Part shown: one piece after another, positions 1 through 7,834 of the stretch | Position numbering within the stretch: position 1 is the first letter of the stretch | Layout: each line of letters starts with the position of its first letter | DNA from: a candidate division Zixibacteria bacterium SM23_73_3 | Lineage (GTDB): Bacteria > Zixibacteria > MSB-5A5 > SM1-73 | Direction: 5' to 3' | Assembly: GCA_001304155.1 (NCBI GenBank) | Contig: LJUX01000018.1 | Coordinates: forward strand, 1 to 49,438 | Length of the DNA: 49,438 nt | The notes under the pieces: generated by a model | The model's database searches: none | Seen by the model: only the letters and a program-made list of their open reading frames with translations | What the model was told of the DNA's origin: nothing | Translations under genes and position numbers: made by a program

Positions 1-93
1 TTCTGCGTCCAGATAGCCCCGGGGAGCCTGCGCCGCCCCGCTCATCTTCTTCGCCGTTTCAGCTTGATTAACTGCTCCTGCACCTACCTGGAC
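1..93 (-). other. Open frame continuing past the stop of the VIT/vWA gene
   Basis: Directly after the TAA, the same minus-strand frame reads 31 codons without a stop, beginning VQVGAGAVNQAETAKKM and ending GYLDAE at the window edge. The Ala/Gln-rich stretch followed by a Y-x-D-x-E motif resembles the usual C-terminal tail of VIT/vWA proteins as I remember the family. A nonsense mutation, a sequencing or assembly error, or chance openness in GC-rich DNA could each explain it. Confidence 0.45.
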
Positions 94-1884
94 TTACATC
101 CTGTCTCTCATAACAAACCCCACCTCCGTCGCCAACTCTTCGGCCGCCAATCTGTAGTCTGCATCCACCAGAAACGAGGTATACTCGGTGATGATCCCGT
201 ATTTCTTGGAGAGTCTAACCACCTCCTCCACCAGTTCCTTGTTCTCTCCATGAAGTCTCAATTGGTCGACCAAGTACCCGATTCTCCTGGTCGCCCAGAG
301 CCGGGGAATGAAATCGTTTCGATCGTCCGACGAAAAATTCACCTCATATGCAAACTTGCGCGTGCTTCCTTGTGTTGATCCGGTCAAGGTCGCTCCATCA
401 TGACCACCATTTCTGTATTTACCAAGCACCAGAAGTTGAGAGCCCTTGAAAATGTCCGGAAGCTCTTTGGGATAGAGGTCGTAAGCTTCCACCTCACCAA
501 AAGAAAGCTTAATATCTGTCAGAATGGGATGGGAAACCTTCTTGTAGAAGCTGGAAACCTTAACCTCGATATCCTCGGATGGGCGCACGTAATCGGAGGT
601 GGCATGATTATCCTGAGCCAGCCTGTCCAAAAGTCGGGTGTTCACGTCATAGCCCACTCCGAAAACAAATATCCTGGTTGAGGATTGATTCGCGCCTTTC
701 ACATTTTTCAGAATGCTGTTTATGTCCGTCTGTCCCACTGTGGGCAGGCCGTCGGTTAGGAAGATAACAAACGAAGCTCCGCTTGCGTCTTCGATGTGCT
801 CCAGGCCGGTGAGGAGTGCCTCATTTATGTTGGTTCCGCCCTCTGCCTCACACCTGTCTACAAAGGAGAGAGCTTCCCTGATATTCTCCCGCTCTGCTCG
901 AACCAGGCCGGTCTTAAAGCTCTCTATATCATCGTCAAAATCGATCACGTTGAACCGGTCGCCTTCATTCAAGCTGTTCAAACAGAAAGAGAGTGCCCCT
1001 TTAGCTTGCCTTATCTTTTCCCCTTGCATGCTCCCCGAGGTGTCTAAAATGAAAATTATGTTTTTGCTTGAAGTCTTGTCTGCGGCAACCTCCACCTCAG
1101 GCGAGATCATGGCCAAGAAATAGCCCTGATGATTTTCGTCTTCAAAGGGGAGAAGATTAAAGCCAATGTCTTTCTCCGAAATGGTGTAATACAAAAGAAA
1201 ATCCTTATCCGGACGGGTGTTTTCCTCCACGTAGGTCACCTTTGCATGGTGATCGTTTTCCTTTTCAACTCTTATATTATGCGAGGGCGAGTAGACGCTC
1301 TTTATCGGCGTTTTCGAATTTATCTCCACGCTGACCTTAACGCTCTGCAACGGGTCTTTGGAGAACTTCTCGGTGTTCAAAGTATAACGGTAGCCGCATA
1401 TCCCTCCCGAAAGTTTCAGGACCTCCGAGTAATAAAGCTTGATGCGAGTCTCGCCGCGAGCCGGAATGGGATAAACCGAAGCCTTAAACATTCCATCCTT
1501 GAAATACTCCAAAAGGGCGGGGTCCTTCTTCCTCCGGACGATGTCCTGATAGATTCTCCTGGCTTCATCTTTGTCTAAGATTTTCCCTTTGATCTCTTCG
1601 CCTCCCACAAACATGGAGAACCTGGAGATGGAAGCATCTTCTGGTATGGGAAAGATATAGGTCCCCTCGATGTCCCGATGATAGTTGTTTATAAAAATCT
1701 GATCCACCGCAGTCTGCGCAATCTGGTTGTCGATCTTTATGTCCACGTGATGATACTTTATGGAAAGATTGGGGGGAAAGGGCCCGTCGGGACGTGGAGG
1801 CATGGGAATGATGAAACCATCAGCCAGCGCAATCCCGCTGAGGGAGAGCACCAAAACCATGCTCAAGCCGAGTATTCTTTTCAT
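94..1884 (-). CDS. Secreted VIT and von Willebrand A domain protein (probably interrupted at its C-terminus)
   Basis: A signal peptide (residues 1-21) is followed by a VIT domain (about 41-165) and a vWA domain (about 274-450). The vWA MIDAS residues are visible: DTSGSM at 281-286, the GGTN threonine and the FLTDG aspartate. The layout matches bacterial relatives of inter-alpha-trypsin inhibitor heavy chains, which are exported proteins thought to bind ligands through a metal ion; the ligand is unknown. The ATG has a strong AAAGGAGG site upstream. It lies 99 bases after the anti-sigma gene on the same strand, so co-transcription is possible. The ORF stops with TAA at 94-96, but the same frame stays open to the window edge with family-like sequence, so this may be a truncated version of a longer protein. 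Confidence 0.9.
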   Translation of the reverse strand: MKRILGLSMVLVLSLSGIALADGFIIPMPPRPDGPFPPNLSIKYHHVDIKIDNQIAQTAVDQIFINNYHRDIEGTYIFPIPEDASISRFSMFVGGEEIKGKILDKDEARRIYQDIVRRKKDPALLEYFKDGMFKASVYPIPARGETRIKLYYSEVLKLSGGICGYRYTLNTEKFSKDPLQSVKVSVEINSKTPIKSVYSPSHNIRVEKENDHHAKVTYVEENTRPDKDFLLYYTISEKDIGFNLLPFEDENHQGYFLAMISPEVEVAADKTSSKNIIFILDTSGSMQGEKIRQAKGALSFCLNSLNEGDRFNVIDFDDDIESFKTGLVRAERENIREALSFVDRCEAEGGTNINEALLTGLEHIEDASGASFVIFLTDGLPTVGQTDINSILKNVKGANQSSTRIFVFGVGYDVNTRLLDRLAQDNHATSDYVRPSEDIEVKVSSFYKKVSHPILTDIKLSFGEVEAYDLYPKELPDIFKGSQLLVLGKYRNGGHDGATLTGSTQGSTRKFAYEVNFSSDDRNDFIPRLWATRRIGYLVDQLRLHGENKELVEEVVRLSKKYGIITEYTSFLVDADYRLAAEELATEVGFVMRDRM

Positions 1885-1983
1885 GACCGACCTCCTTTAG
1901 AAAAAGAGTTCAAATGTTCAATAGTTCAATGTTCAATCCTGCTTTTTATACAAGTCATGAAAAGAAATATTCCTAAAAAATTT

Positions 1984-3168
1984 TCATCTTTGCCTTAGTG
2001 CCTTTATTTTTTTCAATTTGCCGCCCAATTCTTCTTTTACCTTTCGATCTTCGATCTGATCGAGATATTCCTCGATTACCTTCGAACCTTCAGAGATCAC
2101 CGTGGTATCCTGGCTGAGCTTCGCCAGGAGATAGTAGCTCATCGCCACCTGCAGATAGCCCTGGTTGGTCAGCGAGTCGGTTGGATTTTCCTCGATATAA
2201 GCTTTCCAAACCTGTATTGTCCTTCTTAATTCATTTACCTGCGTCAATGTATCATCAGCTGAATAGGGTCGGAAGCCTGTTGTTGGGGAAGGAAGGCTAA
2301 CATCCTTAGGTGTCAGTTTCCCAGCCTCCCTTTTCCTGGAAAGCTCTTTTTCCTCACTAACTTTCTCCTCTTGAACCTGGATTTTTGTTTCCTGAGGCCC
2401 CTCGTCTTTTTTTTCTACTCCAGCTCCAGCCTGATCTGCTTTTGGAGAAACGATTAGTTCTGGTGGCTTTTCAGTTGCTGGAGGGACTCCAGTTGACAAA
2501 TCAGTTATGTAAGCGGGTGCTGGTGTCTCCTCCGAAACTTTGGGCTGGACAGGAGCTTTATCTTCTTTTGGCAAAACCTCCTTTTCGCCCCCTACTTTTT
2601 TCGGAAGAGTGGTCTTTTCTTCCCGTTGAACAGCAGTGGGAGGTTCTTTTTTCATCTCAGGTTTTTCAGAGATTGATTCTATTCCTCTTCTGCCGTCTTC
2701 TATTGGAAATCCCTTCTTCTTTTCAATTTTTGTGATATCAAGCTGAGGGGGTCTTTCCTTTTGAACAACCGTTTTAGAGGGAAATATCTCCTCTCCCCGA
2801 TAATCCACGTACAGCTTTCCGATGATAAAGACGAGCACAACTGATACCAAGCCAGCAGCGACTTTTATCTTCAAAGGAGAAAAAGAAAATATACTCTGTA
2901 AGGCTTTCTTCAGGCCGAATGCAAAGGATTTCTCTTCTCGCTCAATGATTTTCCCCCTTACCCGGCTGGCGAAGTTATCCCAGTATTCCTGTGGAGGCTC
3001 TTTTGCTTCAATTTTTCTCGCCCTGCCTTCCACCGATTCTAAAAGAGCCAGCTTCTTGGCGCATCTTTCGCATTCAGAAAGATGCTCTTTTAATTCCCTT
3101 TCTTTGTCTTGATCCAGTCTCCCGTCCAGAAAGAGGGAAATCAGCTTATCAAATCTTTCGCATTTCAA
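1984..3168 (-). CDS. Membrane-anchored anti-sigma factor with zinc-finger (zf-HC2) domain
   Basis: The N-terminus carries the anti-sigma zinc-finger signature HLSECERC (H-x3-C-x2-C) within the first 40 residues. A single membrane segment follows near residues 100-120 (IKVAAGLVSVVLVFIIGKLY). The middle (about 130-275) is a low-complexity stretch rich in Pro, Glu and Lys, probably extended in the periplasm, and the last 100 residues look helical. It starts 5 bases after the stop of the ECF sigma gene, the usual order for a sigma/anti-sigma operon. By family knowledge, the cytoplasmic zinc finger should hold the sigma factor inactive until a signal is sensed. The signal cannot be read from the sequence. 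Confidence 0.88.
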   Translation of the reverse strand: MKCERFDKLISLFLDGRLDQDKERELKEHLSECERCAKKLALLESVEGRARKIEAKEPPQEYWDNFASRVRGKIIEREEKSFAFGLKKALQSIFSFSPLKIKVAAGLVSVVLVFIIGKLYVDYRGEEIFPSKTVVQKERPPQLDITKIEKKKGFPIEDGRRGIESISEKPEMKKEPPTAVQREEKTTLPKKVGGEKEVLPKEDKAPVQPKVSEETPAPAYITDLSTGVPPATEKPPELIVSPKADQAGAGVEKKDEGPQETKIQVQEEKVSEEKELSRKREAGKLTPKDVSLPSPTTGFRPYSADDTLTQVNELRRTIQVWKAYIEENPTDSLTNQGYLQVAMSYYLLAKLSQDTTVISEGSKVIEEYLDQIEDRKVKEELGGKLKKIKALRQR

Positions 3169-3173
3169 CTTTA

Positions 3174-3767
3174 TTACTCCTTGTATTCCTTCAACATCTC
3201 CTGCATCCTTACTCTGGCTCTGAAGAGCCGGGACATCACCGTTCCCAAAGATATTTTCAAGGTTTTGGCAATCTCCTCGTAGCTTAAGTCCTCATATATT
3301 CTCAACACCAACACTGCCTTGTATTTTGGCGGAAGCAAGTCTAAAGCCCTTTCTATTTTATTCTCAAGTTCCTTTAAAGCTAAATGATTAGAGGGATCAC
3401 CAACAGTCGCTTCCCTCTCCAAAGGGCTTGCCTCTTCTTCAAATTGGCTCTCCGGAATTACAAACTTTTGACGCTTAAGGAAATTTATGCTCAAATTCAT
3501 ACATATCCGGTATAACCAGGAATAAAAACTATAACCGGTCCTAAAAGATTTAATGGCAAAGTAAGCATTTATGAAAGTCTCCTGGGTTATATCATCTGCG
3601 GCATCGTGATTTTTAACCATGCGATATGCCAAAAAATAGATCTTTTTCTGATAACGCTTCACCAAAAGATCAAAAGAATATGAATCACCTTTCTGAGCTC
3701 TTAAGATCAGCTCATCGTCATTTTGTTGCTTGAAAGGTGCTTGCCCCTCACTTTTCTTCATCGACAC
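3174..3767 (-). CDS. ECF-type RNA polymerase sigma factor (RpoE-like)
   Basis: This 197-residue protein has both regions of an ECF sigma factor. Region 2 lies at about 25-95 (FDLLVKRYQKKIYFLAYRMV, DDITQETFINAY, SWLYRICMNLSINFLKR). Region 4 is a C-terminal helix-turn-helix (LPPKYKAVLVLRIYEDLSYE, then EIAKTLKISLGTVMSRLFRAR). Region 3 is absent, as expected for the class. The called start is GTG; an in-frame ATG two codons later is equally plausible. It is translated just ahead of its probable anti-sigma factor. Its regulon cannot be determined here. Confidence 0.92.
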   Translation of the reverse strand: MSMKKSEGQAPFKQQNDDELILRAQKGDSYSFDLLVKRYQKKIYFLAYRMVKNHDAADDITQETFINAYFAIKSFRTGYSFYSWLYRICMNLSINFLKRQKFVIPESQFEEEASPLEREATVGDPSNHLALKELENKIERALDLLPPKYKAVLVLRIYEDLSYEEIAKTLKISLGTVMSRLFRARVRMQEMLKEYKE

Positions 3768-3819
3768 TACCGCCTGATAGAATACAGATTAACTTAAAAA
3801 TTATTCCCAGATTTTTTTA

Positions 3820-4012
3820 CCTCACCCCTTTGTCCCCCTCTCCACCCGGACGGGTGGGCTCGAACGAACCCCCGTCTGGGGGCGTCTGCCCATGTAATGG
3901 AGAGGGGGATAGGGAGTGGGTGGGGTCTTTGAGTCATAGGGATCCCACCGTTGGTGGGATGGCTGTCCTGTTTAGACTCAGGACAGGGATTCATCCTGAA
4001 GGACAAGCCCTG
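3820..4012. repeat. Palindromic repeat, CCTCACCCC family, plus adjacent hairpins
   Basis: This spacer between the sigma gene and holA holds a long imperfect inverted repeat. CTCACCCCTTTGTCCCCCTC pairs with a GGAGAGGGGGA...GTGGGTGGGG arm about 60 bases away. It is followed by GATCCCACCgttGGTGGGAT and a GTCCTG/CAGGAC hairpin. A related element, interrupted by another repeat, lies at 24119-24290. It shows no coding potential and no transposase. Confidence 0.6.
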
Positions 4013-4032
4013 ACCCAACAGAAATTTCATCT

Positions 4033-5049
4033 TCATAGGTGGCACAAATTATATACCAAAAGTTCCAAAAGCATCCTATCCGGCATTAGATTTGATTTTA
4101 AATCCACATCCGCTTGATATAAAAGGTGCAATCCCTTTTCTAATTCTTCTAAGCTGAAATTCGTCGCTTGTTTTTTGTATTTTGCCAACAGAAAAGGTTT
4201 TGTTTTTAACACAGATACCAATGATCTTCCAGAGTCGGAAGAGAACTCCCTGGTTTGAATGAGCTTCTCTAAGTGTTCGGTCAGCCAGAAGATTATTCCT
4301 CCCGGTTTTTCGCCGGAGAGAGTCAAATTCCTTAATATCTCCAATGACCTTCTACCGTCCCTTTCCCCGATGGCATCAAGTAGCTGGAAAATGGTGTGAG
4401 TTCGGGACAGGCCCACCGCCGATTTTACATCGGATGAAGTTATAAGCTCCCTTTCTCCAACATAGATCACCAGCTTGTCGATCTCTGTGGCTAAATCGGC
4501 AAGATTATTTCCTACAAGATCTTGTAAGATGTGGATTCCATTTCTTTCGATTTTTTTGCCCTGTCCACTTATTCTTTTTGTGATCCAGTCTGAAATCTGA
4601 CTTTCCCATAATCGGCTAAACTGCACCGTGGTGGCAGATTTCTCCAGAGCTTTGTAAAACTTCGTCGTAGAGGTAATTTTGGGCGAAAGAAGGATGAGAC
4701 AAACTGAGTCAGGGAGTTTGGGCAGGAACGATAAGAGCACATCTTTGGAGAAAGTGGACAGCTTGTGTAGATCGAATACCACCACCACCCGTCTTTTTGC
4801 ATTGACCGGAGAGGTGGAAGCACAGTTTATGATCTGGTCCGCACTGATCTCCGCCCCATACAAAAGATCTAAGTTGAAACTTTTTAAATCAACTGGCACC
4901 AGAATGGAGACGATCCTCTTTAAGGCTTCCTCCTTCAAGAAATCTTCTTCTCCAGTGAAGTGGTATAACGACTTTACCTTTTTTCCCCGATCCTCACGCG
5001 TAGACTTAAGCTGGTTTAACAACTGCAAATACGTGATTTTCTCTCCCAT
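4033..5049 (-). CDS. holA: DNA polymerase III delta subunit
   Basis: The protein (338 residues) is the delta subunit of the clamp loader, which opens the beta sliding clamp. The N-terminal part has the delta pattern (KSLYHFTGEEDFLKEEALKR, then a conserved hydrophobic VCLILLSPK strand and the KFYKALEKSA region). The middle contains the family motif VGNNLADLATEIDKLVIYVG, followed by an SRTHTIFQLLDAIGERDGR helix typical of HolA. Length fits the family (330-350). It is encoded alone and is separated from the sigma gene downstream by a repeat-filled spacer. Confidence 0.92.
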   Translation of the reverse strand: MGEKITYLQLLNQLKSTREDRGKKVKSLYHFTGEEDFLKEEALKRIVSILVPVDLKSFNLDLLYGAEISADQIINCASTSPVNAKRRVVVVFDLHKLSTFSKDVLLSFLPKLPDSVCLILLSPKITSTTKFYKALEKSATTVQFSRLWESQISDWITKRISGQGKKIERNGIHILQDLVGNNLADLATEIDKLVIYVGERELITSSDVKSAVGLSRTHTIFQLLDAIGERDGRRSLEILRNLTLSGEKPGGIIFWLTEHLEKLIQTREFSSDSGRSLVSVLKTKPFLLAKYKKQATNFSLEELEKGLHLLYQADVDLKSNLMPDRMLLELLVYNLCHL

Positions 5050-5168
5050 ATTCCCTTTCGTTTACCTCTCATTTCATAGTGTATCTGTAAAATGAAAGAT
5101 CCCTGTCGTTTTACATGGAATCGATTTCCTATCAGTTCAAATTAGCGATTCAAAAAATGATTGTCAAT

Positions 5169-5201
5169 AAAAAAGAGCCTCCGGGGGATGTTGGAGACTC
5201 T
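5169..5201 (-). terminator. Intrinsic terminator after the RNase H-fold gene
   Basis: On the minus strand AGAGTCTCC pairs with GGAGGCTCT (9 pairs, one G-U) around a 10-base loop and is followed at once by TTTTTT. It lies 30 bases beyond the stop codon at 5231. Confidence 0.85.
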
Positions 5202-5230
5202 CTTTGGCAGAAGGGGATGAAGGAGGATTT

Positions 5231-5614
5231 TTATCTGAAAGAAAGCTCGTTTTGAGCCGGATTTTCCTTTTTGGGAATCCAGTTTAAACTATAGGGAATT
5301 TTCTTTTTGTAGACTAAAGCCATATTTCTATAAGTCTCCAGATCCTTGTTGCAGACCATCTGCAGATTTACCTGGTTGACCACTACAAAACTATCGCCCA
5401 ATACCTCCACCGTCTTGTTTTGAAACAAATGGGGATTGATTTCAATAAATTCTAAGAGTGCCAGAAGGCTGGCGTACTCACATTCGACCGGGGTGCCTTT
5501 AAATTTAGCCCGGAAGACTATTCCCAAATCGGGAATAGAAAAGGAAACTACTCCACTATGATGACCATCCTCAATATTTTCATCTCGGATTGTACCGTAG
5601 AAGAAACATTGCAT
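5231..5614 (-). CDS. RNase H-fold protein, catalytic residues partly lost
   Basis: This 127-residue protein follows the RNase HI fold pattern: a first strand (MQCFFYGTIRD), an ECEYASLLALLEFIE helix, a VEVLGDSFVVVNQVN strand-helix and a C-terminal WIPKKENPAQNEL segment. Active RNase H uses four acidic residues. Here the helix Glu and the GDS Asp remain, but the first Asp (normally in a T/FDGS motif) is Tyr in FFYG, and the last Asp (normally N-x-x-A-D-x-L) is Asn in PAQNEL. It is therefore likely inactive as a nuclease or specialised for binding. It is a single-gene unit with its own terminator. The fold assignment is by motif only. Confidence 0.65.
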   Translation of the reverse strand: MQCFFYGTIRDENIEDGHHSGVVSFSIPDLGIVFRAKFKGTPVECEYASLLALLEFIEINPHLFQNKTVEVLGDSFVVVNQVNLQMVCNKDLETYRNMALVYKKKIPYSLNWIPKKENPAQNELSFR

Positions 5615-5855
5615 TGAATCCTCCTTATCAATCAGTCGATAACCTTACCTCCTTATTGTTTCCACCCCTTCCAAAAAGCAAAATATATGCCGCTGGGATT
5701 TTGTGGTTTCAAAGGATAGAAAAGGTTAGAAAAAAGAGAAACCACAATGTTCCTTCGAGAACAATAAGATGGGAATTGATTAAAAGCCAATGAGATACTG
5801 AGGTTGCGTTGCAAAGGGCTTTGAAGTGCTTTCAGTCTTTAAAGAAATTGTGTAG

Positions 5856-5902
5856 AAATAAAAAAGGTATGATGCAACCACTTTATGCAAGTGGCTTCAT
5901 AC
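5856..5902 (-). terminator. Candidate terminator of an unassigned minus-strand transcript
   Basis: On the minus strand GTATGA...CCACTT pairs with AAGTGG...TCATAC (two 6-bp helices with an asymmetric internal loop and a 5-base loop), followed by CCTTTTTTATTT. The nearest upstream gene on this strand ends at 6460, about 550 bases away, so it may end a long 3' UTR or a small RNA. Confidence 0.4.
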
Positions 5903-6004
5903 TTACTGCAACCTGCTACATGGGGAGGAGTTTTTAAAAGAACGCTCAGGCTGGATATGTCTTGCCGGATGCGGGACTTCAGGAGAGCTTATCTGATTGA
6001 TGGA

Positions 6005-6233
6005 AACATGGGAGTTTCCGCTACAATGGATCATGTGTAAGGGCGGACCTCAGTGTCCGCCCGAACTTCAGGGTGATGGCAGAGCATCGCCCCTACGGCA
6101 ACGGAAAGCTATGAGGGATTTAGTCTTCCGCTTTGAAGACTTAAAGATTCTCGCTACAATTAAAATAAAAAATGTAGGGGTGGACCTAAAGCTTCACCCA
6201 TCCTAAGGGCGAATCTGAAGATTCGCCCCTACA
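6005..6233. repeat. Cluster of palindromic repeats (GTAGCGG and GTAGGGGCG families)
   Basis: It contains GGGCGGACctcagtGTCCGCCC (6041-6062) and GGGCGAATCTgaAGATTCGCCC (6207-6228) flanked by GTAGGGG/CCCCTAC. It also holds partial TTCCGCTAC arms near 6015 and 6125 that match the 15581-15639 element. Related copies lie at 10447-10474 and near 30768. Confidence 0.7.
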
Positions 6234-6459
6234 TCATTTTGCCACATAATCAAGCCCGGACCACTTTGTACCCCTTATTGTCCGGGATAGGCTATGGACG
6301 CTACTTTTCGGGTTCCTCAAATGCCTTGAACCTAAAATAGCCTTTTTCAATTAGTCTATTGTTGCGATGGGATATTGGTTCCCCCCACAACGACATTGGG
6401 CAAATGGTCTTTTGACTGATTTGACCTACTCTCTCATTCTACTTGGAAATGAAACCATT

Positions 6460-7632
6460 CTATTTTTGCCTTTCAAAACAATCCTGGGCTTTCTGCCAAG
6501 CTACCTTGGCTTCTTCGCCCATTCCTTTTTTCGCATAAATAATTGCCAGTTGATTCAAGGCACTGCAATTCGTGCTGTCTTTTTGTACCAAGGGCTCCAA
6601 GATGCCTAGGGCTTGATCGAAATTTCCCTGCTCTTGGCAAACCTGGGCCAGGAAAATTTGAGCCTCCAGATCGGTGCTATCAATTTCCAGCACCTTTTCA
6701 AATGCGGCGTGAGCCGAAGCCAAAAGTTCGTCTTTCTTCTGGGCCAGCTTTTTTACTCTATCGGTTGATTTTTCATCTTTAAGATATTCTCCGGACTCGT
6801 CCTTCAATGAATCAAGCGACATGTTTGTCTGTATGATCTTCTGCAAAAAGATGGTTCCCATGTTGAAGTGACCGTCCTTATAAGTAGGGTCTGTGGCAAC
6901 CAATTTCTTCGAATACGCAAGAGCCTGATCAAAGTCCTTTGCATTGCTGTAAATGGAGACGACGTTTATCAGAACCTCCACGTTACTTGAATCATCTTTT
7001 AGAATTTCATTATAGCTCTGCAAAGCCTCCTGTTGTTTTCCCGCATAAAACAGAGCATCGGCATAACCTCTTAACATCTCAGGATTATCTGGTTCTAATT
7101 TAAGTCCAGTTTGAAGAGATGAGAGCGCCTCTTCATATTCACCCTTTACGGTGTAGGCCAAGCCGGTATACAAAAAGCTCCTGAAGTTAGAAGGATCAAT
7201 TATGCTGCAGGTGGAAAACTTATCTAAGGCTGTATCAAAGTCCTTCTCATTAAAAGCCTCGGCTCCCTGATTGAATACCTGGGTCCATTTCTCCTTCTTC
7301 ATTGTATTGAGCTCATCCATCCATTTGGCTTTTTTGCTTTTTAAGCTTTCCGCCGAGGCAAATTGCTCTCCCATACCTCGATAATTATTCTTGTAATAAT
7401 AAGCCTTTCCCAGGAGGAAATGTATTTCCGCATCATCTTCGTAAAATAGCAGTGCTTCTTCAAGTATCGCCACGGCACTATCATACATCCGATATTCGCC
7501 CTTTAGGTAAATCTTGGCAGTCATTTTGTAGGTGCTGGAATGAAATCTGGGCTTTTGGGGCTTTTCTCCCCTAATTGCACTGCCCATGAAAACTAACAAC
7601 ACTGCTATCAAGATGATCCGTAAGGATTTCAT
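6460..7632 (-). CDS. Exported tetratricopeptide repeat protein
   Basis: A cleavable signal peptide (MKSLRIILIAVLLVFMGSAIRG) is followed by about 8 TPR units across the remaining 365 residues. Clear units include AEIHFLLGKAYYYKNNYRGM, FLYTGLAYTVKGEYEEALSS, EMLRGYADALFYAGKQQEAL and CSALNQLAIIYAKKGMGEEA. TPR proteins act as protein-protein scaffolds; the partner here is unknown and the location should be periplasmic. The ATG has an AAAGGAG site (AAAGGAGTATTAAATG) and a TATAAT box about 45 bases upstream, so it is probably its own transcription unit. No enzyme domain is visible. Confidence 0.85.
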   Translation of the reverse strand: MKSLRIILIAVLLVFMGSAIRGEKPQKPRFHSSTYKMTAKIYLKGEYRMYDSAVAILEEALLFYEDDAEIHFLLGKAYYYKNNYRGMGEQFASAESLKSKKAKWMDELNTMKKEKWTQVFNQGAEAFNEKDFDTALDKFSTCSIIDPSNFRSFLYTGLAYTVKGEYEEALSSLQTGLKLEPDNPEMLRGYADALFYAGKQQEALQSYNEILKDDSSNVEVLINVVSIYSNAKDFDQALAYSKKLVATDPTYKDGHFNMGTIFLQKIIQTNMSLDSLKDESGEYLKDEKSTDRVKKLAQKKDELLASAHAAFEKVLEIDSTDLEAQIFLAQVCQEQGNFDQALGILEPLVQKDSTNCSALNQLAIIYAKKGMGEEAKVAWQKAQDCFERQK

Positions 7633-7675
7633 TTAATACTCCTTTATCTTGAAGGTTTAAGTTGTTTTTTCCCCT

Positions 7676-7681
7676 ATTATA
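7676..7681 (-). promoter_or_regulatory. -10 box of the TPR gene
   Basis: A perfect TATAAT lies 44 bases upstream of the TPR gene ATG on the minus strand. The -35 region is weak (no close TTGACA match). Confidence 0.5.
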
Positions 7682-7787
7682 CAGTTTTTTTAATGGTCTT
7701 CATTATCTCGGAAATAATTTTTTCTTCTGGAACTGCTCTTCCACAGAGAAATTTATTGATCTTTTCAATTTCTCTTCAGGTTAAGGA

Positions 7788-7813
7788 CCATCTCTTCCTG
7801 AGTAAAGAGATGG
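7788..7813 (-). terminator. Hairpin just downstream of the M50-HlyD gene
   Basis: CCATCTCTT pairs perfectly with AAGAGATGG (9 bp, 8-base loop) 22 bases beyond the stop codon at 7835. No U-tract follows on the minus strand, so it may be a weak terminator or an mRNA-stabilising 3' hairpin. Confidence 0.4.
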
Positions 7814-7834
7814 CGAAAAGATAAAACCATCTTT

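Larger units (their letters stand above)
5615..6459. other. 845-bp non-coding spacer with repeats and possible structured RNA
   Basis: I see no convincing gene here. The short ORFs (5590-5793, 5997-6206) lack a ribosome binding site and family features and run through repeats. The spacer holds a hairpin followed by a U-tract on the minus strand (5856-5902). It also holds a 7-bp pairing, AGGTTGC (5801-5807) with GCAACCT (5908-5914), enclosing about 100 bases, plus several palindromic repeats from about 6005 to 6233. Confidence 0.6.

Noticed and set aside
713-1123. Plus-strand ORF of 136 codons
   Set aside because: It is antisense to the VIT/vWA gene and has no family features or ribosome binding site.
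4040-4055. TGGCAC on the plus strand near holA (also at 24328)
   Set aside because: No TTGCA follows at the right spacing and no plus-strand gene starts nearby.
4679-5095. Plus-strand ORF of 138 codons
   Set aside because: It is a shadow of holA on the opposite strand.
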